A DNA stretch of 64,000 bases. It comes from Paramyrothecium sp. XJ0827. Lineage: Eukaryota; Ascomycota; Sordariomycetes; Hypocreales; Stachybotryaceae. The notes beneath the pieces are model-generated. The model was not told the DNA's origin. It ran no database searches and saw only the letters and a list, made by a program, of their open reading frames with translations. Below, piece by piece: positions 25,779 through 37,604 of the stretch. The position numbers were made by a program, and so were the translations under genes. Location: assembly GCA_020881915.1 (NCBI GenBank), contig JAJFPB010000004.1, positions 1 to 64,000 of the forward strand. Reading direction: 5' to 3'. Numbering within the stretch: the first letter of the stretch is position 1; each line of letters starts with the position of its first letter.

Positions 25779-26430
25779 TAATAATCTAAAGTAGCCTTAT
25801 ACTAAAAGATATAAGGTAACTAAGAATTATTAGGGTTTATTTATCCTTAAATAGAATAATAGAAAAATATTTAAAGTATATAAGGGAATTATTATTAGTT
25901 TATAAAAGAATAATATAATAAAGATTATTTTAGGGATTATATATTATTAATAGTTAGTAATTTTCTATTTATTCTAAAATAGAATTCTTCTATTTATATA
26001 CTTATTATAATTACTTTATTAGAGTAATTACTAGTATACTTAATTTAATATATTTAATTATAGTATATAAGTATATATATATAATTAGCCCTTTTCTTAC
26101 TTAGTATTATATAGGAATTTACTTATATCCTTAGTTCTAAGGTAATTAGGTACTAGCCCCTTTTCTACTTTACTAGGTAGGGACTATATTCTACTAAATC
26201 CCTAGAATAGTAGCTATATTATACCTAATATATTCCCCTATTATTTATTTAAATCTCTAGCTATATTAGTCCTATATAACTATATTCTTAGTAAGAACTA
26301 ATATATATTTAAGTTATAGTCTACTAGTTAATTTATCTAGCTTTTTTATATAGTATCTATTATAACTAATATAGATTATATTTATTCTAGACTGGCTTAG
26401 TTATGGGGTTAGTGCGGGTTATAATATTAT
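25779..26430 (-). repeat. 5' LTR of the gypsy-type element
   Basis: About 652 bp, from ATAATCTAAAGTAGCCTTAT to the right end at GCGGGTTATAATATTA. It is closest in length to the solo LTR at 17,865. Confidence 0.75.
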
Positions 26431-29400
26431 ACCTAACCTAAAGTCTATTCTTTAAAGTAAAACCCTAATATCCCTAAGCTAGCTATAGGGTAGCTAGCTA
26501 AATCTCTATTAAAGAATCCCTGCTCTAATATATTATTATTAATAGTTAATAGTATAGTTATAATAAATAGTAATTAATTTAAGAAGGAAATAAAATAGGT
26601 ACTAGTAGGATATAGGGTAATTAGTAATTTAAAATAAAGATAGCTAGTAATTAAAGAATCCTTAATAATAAGAAGGATTTAGAACTGTAAAAATAAGAAG
26701 GATATATTAGCTTAATACTAATAAATATAAAGATTATATAAATTTTTTTAATATACTATATAGTTATTATACTTAATATTAAATATAATATAAAGGCTAC
26801 TAAATATAGCTAAAGAAAGATAGATATATTATAAGAAAAAGGTAAACTTAAGATTAAGTAATAATATTTAGTTAAGATTAGTTTATTTAGTACTACTAAT
26901 ATTAATTTAAGTCTTTTATAGGCTAGATTTAGTAATCTATAAAATATAATATAATAATAGTAATAGAATAATAAAGTAGAAATATATATAGTATTTATTA
27001 TTAATAAGGATTAAAGTAAGATTAAACTAGTACTAAGACCTAGTAATTAAAGATAAAGGGAGTAAGCTAGAACTTAAATACTAAGGAAATTCTAATTCTT
27101 AATATTCTCTTATATCCTAATATAGTAAATATCTTACTAAACTATATAGTATTAAAAGCTCCTTTTTAAATTTCTTAAAAGTCATATATTAATATTAGAG
27201 ACTTTAAAAAATATAAATATTAGTAACTAACTTAAAATAATATACTAAAATTATATATTTAGTATTTTACTTATTTTCTCTGATTTTTTAAAATTTCAAG
27301 AATAATTTTTCTATAATCTAAATATAAATTTTTAGAATATAGATTTAAAAAATATAATAGTAATTCTAAGAAAAAGATTAATAGGTTTCTTTAACTTTAT
27401 TATTATTATATCTAAGGTTCTAGGTATTAGATCTCCCTATTAAATTATTTTTATTATATTTAGGTCCCTATTTAAGATTCTTAAATTTAGGTTATTTTTA
27501 TAAATTTCTTAATATATTACTATAAAACTTAAGTATTAACTTTAGCTTTATTACTAATATTATTATAGTTATAGTTATAAGATTTATTTAAGTATATTTA
27601 TTAAAGACCTTAGTAATATAGTAATATTTTAATAACTTTATTAAGTTTCTATATATATATATATAATAAAATAAATAGCTTAAGTCTTTCCTCCTAGGTA
27701 CTAAGAATAAAAGATCTATTATTACTACTATTACTAAGATTATATAACTTATTATTAAGAAATTTATTAAAATAACCTAAATTTAAGAATTTTAAATAGG
27801 GACCTAGATATAATAAAAATAATTGAATAAGAAGATCTAATACCTAGAACCTTAGATATAGTAATAATAAAGTTAATAATAAAAATATCTATAATATAAT
27901 ATACTATAGGTACTTATAAGACTTAAGTTATTTATTCTAATAGGAACTTAATAGAGCTATTAAGATATTACTATATTACTAAGATCTAAATAAACCTTAT
28001 AGCTATAGCTATAGTAATACTAGTAGTAAAGCTAAAGTTAATATAAGTTCTTTAGTAATATATATTACCTAGTCTTAATAAAGTTAAATTAAATTACTAT
28101 AGTAAAGTTATTTAAAGAATAGTAATATAAAAATCTACTTATACCCTACTACCTTATTATAGCTAAAATCTCTATTTATTACTAATACTAATACTAGAAG
28201 AGCTACCTAATCTATAATAACTAATCCTTAAGATACTCTAATAGTTATTAATTAGTTTAAGTAAATAGATATATAATATATTAGAAAGACCTACTCTCTT
28301 AAGAAGCCAGAATCTTTAAAGCCTATAAATAAGAACCCTTAAAGATTATAAGTACTATTTCTATATACTAACTAAATTAGAAGCCTAAGTTATAGCTAAG
28401 GGAAATATTAAAAATAGCTTAATTATTAGTAAGATCTAGTAACTGAAGAAAAGTACTATAGATCTAATTAAAAAATAAGAACTAGATTATATCTAAGATA
28501 TAACTAATTAATTTAAAAATAAGAAGCTTAGTAAGGCTAATAAGAAGTTATTTAAGAGTATAATAAAGAGATTAGAAAAGGCCTAATAAGATAGAGTTCC
28601 TAAAGCTCTTATTATTATAGGAGATAGTTAAGTAAATTTAACTTATTTTAATTAATAATATCTATTCTTAAATTCTTATTATATAATAATATATATTATT
28701 TAATTATAAGTCTATATAAGCTACTATAGTAGTTAAGCTAATTATATGACCTATTATATAACCTAAGTAATAGTAGTAATAATAGGTCTTTTATTCTTAG
28801 TACCTAGGAGGAATATAACTTATTATATAATTAACTTAACTACCTATAATAGCTTATATAAACTTTAAATAATATATATTATTATATAATAAGAACTTAG
28901 TTTAAAAAGGAAATAAATATTATTAATTTAAATAAGTTAGATTTACTTAATTATTTACTATAATAATAAGAGCTTAGTAGTAAGTCTTATTACTTCTACT
29001 ATTTATTATAAAAGGTCTCTAGGGATATATTCTAGGGCTAATATTTAGATATTTCTAATTAAGATTATATTTCCTTAATTAAATACTTTATTTTCTTTAT
29101 ATTTCTTTTAATCTTTAGATTATAGATCTTATTTTTTAAGAAATATAACTTATTTTTAAATTTACTTAAATTCTTCTTTATTTCTTTAAAACTAATCTTC
29201 TTTTATAGCTCTTAAACTATATTATAGCTTATACTTATCTTTATATTTACTTTAATTATTTTACGATCTTCTATATTAATTAGTATTTAACTTTATTAGC
29301 TTTCTTTACTTAAGTAATCTTATTTATTAGGTATTAGAAGTAGCTCTAGATTTAATATAAAAGTCTTAATAAATATTAGGATTATAAGTAGGTTAGGTAG

Positions 29401-29469
29401 CTCTTCTAGTATTAGTATTAGTAATAAATAGATCTATAGGAGATTTTAGTTATAATAAGGGTATTATTA

Positions 29470-29625
29470 TGCTAGATATGGCACCTTGGGCCTCGACCCT
29501 TGTAAGGCCCCTAGGACCCTAGCTTAGTCAGCTAAAACCCCCTATATCTAGGAGGAATCCGGCTCCCTTAGATAGCTAGAGGAGACAAGCTTCCATATAA
29601 CCACAGACTTGATTCTTAGTGTAAT
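29470..29625. other. Small island of normal G+C inside the repeat block
   Basis: About 155 bp (GGCACCTTGGGCCTCGACCC to CATATAACCACAGACTTG) that keeps CG dinucleotides and ordinary composition, between RIP-destroyed arms. It shows no matching second copy in the window, which would explain its escape from RIP. No reading frame was recognised. Confidence 0.7.
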
Positions 29626-30564
29626 AGGTATAAGTAGATTTTTATATTACTATTCTTTAAGTAAATAACTTTACTACTATAGTTTAATTTAACTTTATTA
29701 AGACTAGATAATATATATTACTATAGAACTTATATTAACTTTAGCTTTATTATTAGTATTACTATAGCTATAGCTATTTCTCCTAGGTACTAAGAATAAA
29801 AGACCTGTTATTACTACTATTACTGAGGTCATATAATAGATCACGTGATTAGCTTAACTGCCATAGCGGCTTATATAGACTTATATATAATATATATTAT
29901 TATATAATAAGAATTTAATATTATTAATTAGAATAAGTTAAATTTACCTAATTATCTCCTATAATAGCAAGAGCTTTAGTCTATCTTATTAGGCCTTTTC
30001 TAATCTCTTTATTATACTCTTAAATAGCTTTCTATTAGTCTTACTAGGCTTCTTATTCTTAGATTAATTAATTATATCTTAAATATAACCTAATTCTTAT
30101 TTCTTAGCTAGATCTATAGTACTTTTCTTTAGTTACTAAATCTTATTAATAATTAAGCTATCTTTAATATTTCTTTTAGTTATAATTTAGGCTTTTAATT
30201 TAATTAATATATAGAAATAGTACTTATAGTCTTTAAAGGTCTTTACTTATAGGCTTTAAAGATTCTAGCTTCTTAAGAAATATTTTAAGAATTAGTTATT
30301 ATAGTAGGTCTCTTCTAGTATTAGTATTAGTAATAAATAGAGATTTTAGCTATAATAAGGCAGTAGGGCATAAGTAGATTTTTATATTACTATTCTTTAA
30401 GTAAATAACTTTATTATAGTAATTTAATTTAACTTTATTAAAGCTAGGTAATATATATTACTAAAGAACTTATATTAACTTTGGTTTTACTACTAGCATT
30501 ACTATAGCTATAGCTACAAGGTTCATTTAGGTATATCTAATAAAGATCTTGGTAATGCAGCAAT

Positions 30565-30860
30565 ATCTCAATAGCTCTATCAAGTTCCTATATATATAAA
30601 GCTAATCACAAGCCTACAAGCCCTCTCCTAATTACATCCATTTTAGACTAACGATCGGAGATATACACAGCGGAACAGATGGCTTAAGCCTTGCAAGTGC
30701 CTGTGGCATATTGTATTTATTGTAGATATCTTTATTATTGATTTTATTATTACTATATCTGAGGTTCTAGGTATTAGATCTCCCTATTAAATTATTTTTA
30801 TTATATCTAGGTCCCTATTTAAAATTCTTAAATTTAGGTTATTTTAATAAATTTCTTAAT
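30565..30860 (+). repeat. Dispersed repeat, lightly mutated copy
   Basis: The copy that matches 15,060-15,350. It keeps ACGATCGGAGATATACACAG and CTTGCAAGTGCCTGTGGCAT, where the other copy has TAATTAGAGATATATATAG and CTTATAAGTACCTATAATAT. It is useful as the unmutated reference for RIP. Confidence 0.8.
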
Positions 30861-31050
30861 AGCTTAAGCCTTATAAGTACTTATAATATATTATATTTAT
30901 ATCTCTATTATTAACTTTATTATTATTATATTTAAGGTTCTAAGTATTAGATTTTCTTATTAAATTATTTTTATTATATTTATATTCCTATTTAATATTC
31001 TTAAATTTAGATTATCTTAATAAATTTCTTAATATAGGGATTTATATATA

Positions 31051-31926
31051 AATCTACTTTAACTTATACCTAGGCCTTTCTTAGTAGCAAATCCAGCCAA
31101 GTTAGTAAGTTTATCCTCTTGTCTTCTAATGCTATGGGATCCGCAGATAAGAATTACTGAGAAATCGAGGATGGTATGGACTTTAGAAGCATCAAACACG
31201 TCGCTAATTGCTACCACATTGAAAGCCGCAACATTATGTTAATAGAGCGCTGAGTAGCGATCGCGTATTGCCTGGCTTTGGTGGAGGTAGAGAAAGCAAG
31301 CTGGGATAAGCTTGATGTAGAAGAAAAGATGATAACTTTAGGCCAAAGAAGGAAGTGAGATTGATGAGAATTGATTCTGGAGAGGAAGAGGTTAGATTAT
31401 ATTCACTTTCAGATGATAATTCATATCTAAAGCGCTGTTACTCTACCTGATAATAGTTGTAGAGTGTATCAAGACAATTCGTTCATCAGCGGTCAAGGCA
31501 AATGGCATGGACATGGACTGATTTCCAGGCATTACTCAAACAACTACAGCGGCCGGCGTTTGTATACTCGAGATACAATTGTATCACGCAAGACATTGTT
31601 CATCTCGTCAACCACAGGGCAAACTACTTTACCCTTAATCTGAGCATCAGCAATCAATCGGACCGGACAGTAGATCTGGAGGACAACTACAACCGGCAGG
31701 GCAATCACTTGAAGTCATGGTCACGAATATCACAGATGGATATATGTGGAGCATATTTATAGACTTGAAAGTTAGGCATCGAGATGTTATATATTCTACC
31801 GCCTTGATAAACGGCCTCTTGCAATATTCTTCAGCGTCTACATCACCAAAAATATAAACCAACAAATCTCATAGAACAACTTTCAATAAACAGCTCAGTA
31901 GGAACCAGCACACCCTTCCTCACGTT
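31051..31926. other. Intergenic, right edge of the repeat block
   Basis: G+C returns to normal at about 31,080. Short frames exist (for example 31,502-31,762) but show no family features. The 3' end of the dehydrogenase gene lies immediately to the right. Confidence 0.5.
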
Positions 31927-33330
31927 TCACCTGAAATTGCTCATGGGGCGAGGACCGAGCCCACATTTCTCGTAGGCCATATCAATCATCTTCATCTGGG
32001 CAATGGAATCCTCTCCAGTGACCCAGAACTGGGTCTTGCGGCCCTTGACCTTGTTGACAAACTGCTCAAGCTGGTGCCTGAAGGACATCCAGTAGACCTC
32101 GCCGGGCAAGTTGGCGAACTCACCGCCAGCCTCCTCAAAGCTGTAAGCCTTCTGGGACTTGGCCTCTGTCCACTTCTTGACAATGGCGCCTTCCTTAGTG
32201 CGGATCTCGAAGTGGCTCTTGACATCTATGCGGTGCCAAATGGCGCCGTGGATCATATCGGCCAGTCTCAGCTCTCGCGTGTAATACTTGGTCTGACCCT
32301 CTGGCAGCGAAGCGTCGGTGACCTCAGCCTCTATAGTCTTTACCTCGACCCACGCCGCTTTGTACATGGTGCCTCCGCGCAGAGTACTTGCCGCTTCGCC
32401 GATGCGGCCGCCAGGGAAGCGGAACTTGGCATTGAAATCCCAGTCACATTTGTCATGGATGCCGTCAGTGTACGAGTTTGCCTCGCAGCTGATACATTCC
32501 TCCGGGTTGGCGCCGAAAATGAGGCGCAGGGCTGCATAGTTGTAAGTGCCCATGGACATCATGGAACCGCCGGAGAGCGGGTAGTTGAAGTGGATGTCCT
32601 TCTTGGAGGTGCCCCACCAGGGGATGCTGGAGTGCGAGACGACCGAGGCCACCTCTTCCGACTTGAACATGGTCATGAACAGCTGCCATGAGGGGTGAAA
32701 GCGGGAGTGGAAACCCTCGAGAAGGACGGGACCGTTGGGCTGAGACAGTTCGGGTAGGTTGAACAGGATCTCGGCCTCGCGTGAGTTGGACACGGACGGC
32801 TTCTCGACAAGAACGCTCTTGCCAGCACGGATGGCGCGCACAGCCCATTCGTAGTGCAGAGCGTTGGGCAGCGGAATGAAGACACAGTCAATCTCGGGGT
32901 CGTCGAGGATCTCTGTGAGTTTATGATGCGTTAGAGGTGAGCAAGCAGCAAGCGTGCAGGGCCATCTCCACGACAGGAAGAGGAGGCAGCGCCGGAGATG
33001 GAGACATACCCTGATACGAATCCCGGACTTCGGGAATTCCATTAGCCTTGGCAAATGCTTCTGCCCTGGTACGATCACGCGCGGCGACGGCCTTGACAAT
33101 GACTTCCGGATGCGATTTGGCGGGGATAATCAACGACATTGGCCTATTTCATACTTGAATTCCGATACGTTTGAGCGCAAACAGCGGAAATGCGATGCAT
33201 TCCGTACAATTGACGAGAGTACTTACGCGATATTGGCAGCGCCCAAGATGCCGAACTTCAGGGCACCCTCGACCTTGGGGGGCGTGGGAGGGTTGAAGGC
33301 CGTCCACACGCGACTGAGAAAAGCTGCCAT
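31927..33330 (-). CDS. Gfo/Idh/MocA-family NAD(P)-dependent dehydrogenase
   Basis: Three exons (33,330-33,227; 33,143-33,010; 32,912-31,927) with GT-AG introns and matching phases give 407 aa. The N-terminal Rossmann fold shows GILGAANIAP near residue 27. The family motif EKP lies at about 116-118 (LVEKPS), with Lys117 the expected catalytic lysine. The C-terminal half has the alpha/beta substrate domain (GGSMMSMGTYNYAALRLIF). Closest in feel to fungal D-xylose or dihydrodiol dehydrogenase-type members, which oxidise or reduce sugar or cyclic alcohol/ketone groups with NAD(P). It is the leftmost gene of the cluster, next to the RIP block. Its part in the pathway is inferred only from position: ketone/alcohol interconversion on the metabolite, or no role if it is a bystander. 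The start is set by the only upstream ATG giving a complete Rossmann strand. Confidence 0.85.
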
Positions 33331-34414
33331 CTTGTCACTCTGCCGGGGTCAGTAAGTACGGCGAAGCTGAAGCCGGCGAGGAGGCACCTACTGCTGAAAC
33401 TATTTGACCACTTGGTGTACTGTGCAAATATCCAGAAAACGGATTGTACGTTAATGCAACAGTTTAATGCGACAACGACATAAGAACAATCTTTACTGGA
33501 GCCTGGAGCCTGGAGCCTGGGCTTGGTAGGCTTATATGCGGCCAGGGTTGATTGTGTCCCTACGTTGGTTGCCGTGCTAGTTGGTCGTGGCATTGTCAAA
33601 AGCCCGGTGGGGTGGGCCTGGACCTGTCCACCTGCACTTCCTGCAGCTCGCGCAATGAAGCAGTGGCATATTAGCGAGGATGTCTGGTCATTCGCCCATC
33701 AGCTGATCGGCCATCCCATGTGCTACAATCTGAAGCTTGCTTCCAATCACCCTTGGGCATGCAGGCACCGGGCAGGGGTGTCAAAGCACGTTCGGCGATT
33801 TATTTGAGGTGTATGTGGGTTTCGCTACCCAAAACGTACATTAATCCATTTGGTCTCGACTGCTCGGACCAACAATCTCTCTTGTCGCAAAGTGTATTGC
33901 CAAAGCCAAAGGCCGTTAGGTAGACAGGCTTGTGGTCCCTTTGTTTCCTACCCCTGAGAACAAGCACAAATGACACGCCCGTAAGGGCCCGCTGCTCTTG
34001 CCGATACCCGTCTCTGACGCACTGTCTTCGTAGCTGTCATTGCCTGCCATCTAAATCCAATAGAGCCCTGTAGTCGCATCCCTGTCTAAACTTCTGTCCA
34101 ATCATACGGCCAAAGGGTGTGACTCAAACTCTTGGGAGTGGGGGTTGCCTGTACAGTCAGCTATTTTTTACTCCCGCCTCTCCCTCGCATCGTCCACCCC
34201 CCCTTCCCCCAACTCCACATCCTCCCAAGCTCCCTGCGCTGAGCCAAGCAGTGACCTCGCTCTTCTGTTGAACAATCTGCCCCAACCCTTGGAGCGCGGT
34301 TGGCCATTGGTCCAGAAAGGCGATTTCGATCTATGACACTTGGCACGGCTGACTAGTAACCAGCAAGGAGTACAACGGAGCCCTGGAAGTCACGGCTGGC
34401 TGCAAATAACGACC
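33331..34414. promoter_or_regulatory. Divergent intergenic region between dehydrogenase and SRPBCC genes
   Basis: About 1.1 kb separating a minus gene from a plus gene, so it must hold both promoters. A threefold GCCTGGA repeat lies at about 33,496-33,520 and a C-run near 34,198. No supported reading frame was found. Confidence 0.5.
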
Positions 34415-35026
34415 ATGGGTCCTATATTGAGCGTCTCAACCAAGATCGAAATCCAAGCATCGCCAACAGTTGTTCGCTCAGTGGTATGGACAATTCATCT
34501 CGCCCTTGCTTCAGCCCGTAATTAACCAAAGTCGCAAAGTTCATGAACTTTGCTGGCTACAAGCAGTGGCAGCCTAGCTGGAACATTGCCTCTAACGATG
34601 CGGAAAAGCAACCCCTCGATCTTATGGCAGGCGATCGCCTCGTTGTTAACATGGATGGAAAGGTGCACCAGCCTATCGTTGTGGTAAGCGCCGACTCCTC
34701 TACTCTTCTGATCCTCCTGCAAATGGCTTATTGAATGTATTGCTGAAATCTTTTTGTTTCCCTTTTTCTCGCTCTAGGAGAATTCACCTGCTGCATTCAA
34801 GTGGGAAGGCTCCTTTTTCGGTCTAGGCAGCGGCGTGCATCAATTCCATTTCAGCCCGAGCGAGGAAAACCCTGGAGGCACCACCTTTGTCCAAGGCGAG
34901 GACTTTCGTGGCATTTTGATAACGCTTTCTTCGCCCTGGTGGAAGTCGAAAGAGTTCGACATGTCACCCTGGGATAAGTTCAATTCGTGTCTGAAGCAGG
35001 AGGCCGAAAAGACCGGCCGTGCCTAA
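34415..35026 (+). CDS. Small SRPBCC-fold (START-like) protein, possible cyclase
   Basis: Three exons (34,415-34,483; 34,540-34,683; 34,778-35,026), phase 0 at both junctions, give 153 aa. The protein begins with the fold's typical first strand and helix (VSTKIEIQASPTVVRSVFMN, then FAGYKQWQPSW). It continues with strands such as KWEGSFFGLGSGVHQFHF and ends with a helix. The SRPBCC fold forms a deep hydrophobic pocket used by lipid-transfer proteins, aromatase/cyclases and some pericyclases. The family predicts binding of a hydrophobic ligand, not a particular reaction. The protein lacks a signal peptide and should be cytosolic. It is convergent with the FAD monooxygenase gene, 297 bp away. Placement in the cluster suggests action on the polyketide chain, perhaps ring closure (inference). 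Confidence 0.78.
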
Positions 35027-35323
35027 ATAGGGATACTAAATCGTTCCATAAACAGTTTCCAATGACCACTCGATCTATGAGGCCATCTGTCTCGCCCAAC
35101 ATGCCATTGGGCAATCTAGTGCGGTATTTTGCCAACTGTTTGCACGATGCCAGCCCCGGGGCCGCGTGTATACTGTATTTAACGCATGAAAGACAGGCCG
35201 ACTTCTGCTTAATAATTGATGTGTTTCCAATGTCGGAGCATGAAATTTAACTATCCAAACAGTATCGAACTATTGCAGCTACTACATTTGGCTTTGTAAA
35301 GCCTACTGAGCTTTGAAATACGT

Positions 35324-36745
35324 TCAAGCTCGGGTGACCTCTTGCAACAGAATAGGAATCTCGGGCAGTGGCTTCACCTGCTGGTTGGCCGTTGTGAACT
35401 TAGCCTTGGTGTTGCTGGTTCTCTGCGTGGAGTTTTCGTTTCGCGAGTTGCGCACCGCTTCGGCTCCGCGTTCCAGCATCTCCGCATTGTAGCCGGCCAC
35501 GGCAGCCTTGACAGCGTCGATGTCCTTGCCATCAAGGTTGCTGAGGATCTTGCTGAGGTTCATGGCGTCGATAAAGGAGTGATAGCCACCCTCGCCACGG
35601 AAGGGCGTCATGGCATGTGCCGAGTCGCCGAGGAGGACGACGCGTCCCTCAGGCAGGCTGGTGAGCTCGAGGTCGCGCCAGATGTGCGGCTCCTTCTTGA
35701 TGCCACTGGCAGGAGTCTGCTCGAAGAGACCTCGGAAGCGAGGGGGCATCTCGGCAACGAGCTTCATGACGTGCTCGCGCTTCTCCTCCTGCGTGGCAGT
35801 CTGTAGCCAATGGTCAGGTTTCTCGACATTGGGGTCCGGCTGCATGAGCATCCAGTAGTGACGCCCGGACTTGCCGTCGGGCAGCACGTGATGCAGGCCG
35901 CAGAAGTTCAAGAAGCCCATGCTGGGGCTCGCGTAGACGTAGGCGCTGTGACCAAGCTCAAGCTGCTGGACGAATGCGTCGCCTGACAGGGTCACCTCGC
36001 CGACGATAGCGGCAACGGGGACAAGCTTGAGGAGTTCTGACGCGGGCTTCTTCAACAGGCGTTCTCGGACTTTGCTACTGTTAGCTAACTTGCCCTCATT
36101 GTCATACACAGGGCCATGTGGTGGCATTCTCGACCTACCGGAGCTGTTGATGCCATCGGCACCAACCAGGATGTCACCGTGGGCCGTAGTTCCGTCCTCA
36201 AAGCTGACAGACACACCATCGTCATTGTGGTCAATCGTAACAACACGCTTGCCCCATTGGATTGGAACATTGGTTGACAGCCAGTCGCGGAGGCGATAGC
36301 GCTCCGCGCGCACAATCGGTGCCTCCGGAGTGTCCTATGAGGATCCAGAATCAGTGAAGGCTGAAAACAGAGGAAAACCTTGGTGTGATAGGAACTGACT
36401 TACTTCAACTCCCAGACGGCCGGGGCGGCCTGGGAAGTACAAGCCCATCTGGGCAGGCAAAGTCAGGGGTGCCAGGTGGTTCGTTGCCTCCTTCAAGTCG
36501 GCCATGTCCGAAGGGAAGCTTGCCTGGAGCTGGTCGACAATGCTAACACTGTGTCAACGCGACCGCCATAGGCGGCACAAGAACAGAGCCGGATGCACTC
36601 ACGTGTGGATGCCTATGGCCCAACCCTGAAAGCGAGAATCGGCGTTCTCATCGCGCTCGAAAACTTCGAATGAAACGCCTTGCTTGCGAAGGCACTGGGC
36701 CAGACTGAGGCCGCCTAACCCACCACCTACAATGAGAACGTGCAT
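35324..36745 (-). CDS. FAD-dependent monooxygenase (salicylate hydroxylase-like)
   Basis: Four exons (36,745-36,603; 36,542-36,404; 36,334-36,139; 36,069-35,324) give 407 aa with agreeing phases. The last intron ends in ...AGCAAAG, restoring GADGINSSVRERLL. Group A flavoprotein monooxygenase motifs are present: GGGLGGLSLAQCL at residues 7-19 (FAD ADP-binding), GADGINS in the middle (the DG motif), and LLGDSAHAMTPFRGEGG (the GD motif). Such enzymes use NADPH and O2 to hydroxylate, epoxidise or decarboxylatively oxidise aromatic or enol substrates. No membrane segment is seen. Divergent from the BBE-type oxidase with 859 bp between starts, so the two may be co-regulated. Likely a tailoring oxidase of the PKS-NRPS product; the substrate is unknown. 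Confidence 0.87.
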
Positions 36746-37604
36746 AATTCCAGGGGCCCGAGTTACAAAGGTTTGATTTGTAAAGACAGAAGTAGGTAAC
36801 AGTGAGTTGACTGGTGTGATTAATACAACAATCTCTTAGAAACTGGGAACAAATTGGGTTATGCAATCAAATTCAGCCGAGTCGAAGAGGATTGGGGTGC
36901 CATATAAAAGTATTGTGATCGTCTACGTAACATCAACTACATTTGATGACATTTTGGCTGGCAATGAAGCTATGGGCGTCTTGGCAGGGCGTGAGGCTGT
37001 CTCCCTTTCCTCTTTGGGTTGTGTTGATGGGCATGTCTAGATGCAAGGAGCAGGTATGCACGGTTGCCGAAAAGGCCGAACGCGTGCATCAGGAGACCTT
37101 GCAAGTTGCGCCGGGGTGTCATGCACCATCGGCGATTTCTGCAGGGGTGTAAGCCAAGACCAACTGTGCATCATGTCCTGGTTCTCGGTATGGGACGAAA
37201 GATCTGGCAAGGGAACATACTGCATGAAGCTTGGACCTGCAAAAAAACGCATCGGGTATGAGCACTGCGGCATGATAGCTCGACATGCTTGGCGATCTCT
37301 TCGTGATCCTTTCCCCCACTGAACCCCTATCATCGGCGACATCTGGATCCACCGTCATGGATGGCACAGATGTGGATGAAGAGTCTACACCCTTTCAGCA
37401 TCTCACTATCGGCTATATCCACCTTGATGGTGTTTCGCCTTTTTGTGGCACTGAATGGCTTGTATTCCTGGAATGATGATACGATAGCCAATGTCGAGCT
37501 CAATGGGTTGACCATCAAAAACGGTTTTGTCCTCCACAAGCCAAGCTGCCAAAGCCTTCATTGGATCGGATTGTTCACGTATGCATTGAGCGTCACGTTT
37601 CAAC
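36746..37604. promoter_or_regulatory. Shared promoter region, FAD monooxygenase and BBE-type oxidase
   Basis: 859 bp between two divergent starts. A CATATAAAAG box occurs at 36,900-36,909, far from either start. Short frames here lack family signals. Confidence 0.5.

Larger units (their letters stand above)
18647..26430 (-). mobile_element. Degenerate Ty3/gypsy LTR retrotransposon
   Basis: Direct LTRs lie at about 18,647-19,230 and 25,779-26,430, with about 6.5 kb between them, a normal size for Ty3/gypsy. The coding strand is minus: a reverse transcriptase domain reads right to left. By that orientation the 5' LTR is on the right and begins T(G/A)TAATATTA(C/T)AACCCGCAC. The left copy ends ATTATCA. 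Gag, protease, RNase H and integrase could not be resolved in the RIP-damaged sequence. Confidence 0.82.
27757..30860. repeat. Long inverted repeat, arms about 1.05 kb
   Basis: The left arm (27,757-28,810) is the reverse complement of the right arm (29,785-30,860). Matching landmarks include TAATAGAGCTATTAAGATATT against AATATCTCAATAGCTCTATC, AGGCCTAATAAGATAGAGTT against the inverted form near 29,984, and TCCTAGGTACTAAGAATAAA at both inner ends. The spacer (28,810-29,785) holds a partial direct repeat (29,630-29,780 against 30,365-30,530) and a GC-normal island. This looks like two copies of one element in opposite orientation. Confidence 0.78.
17343..31050. repeat. AT-rich RIP-decayed transposon block 2
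   Basis: About 13.7 kb of low-G+C DNA made of decayed retroelements. It holds a Ty3/gypsy-type element with two LTRs, a solo LTR, a long inverted repeat and small islands that escaped mutation (notably 29,470-29,625 and 30,510-30,760). No intact gene is present. Confidence 0.9.

Noticed and set aside
31502..31762. 86-codon plus-strand frame starting MAWTWTDFQALLKQLQRP
   Set aside because: No recognisable motif, no codon bias, and isolated between the repeat edge and a 3' end.
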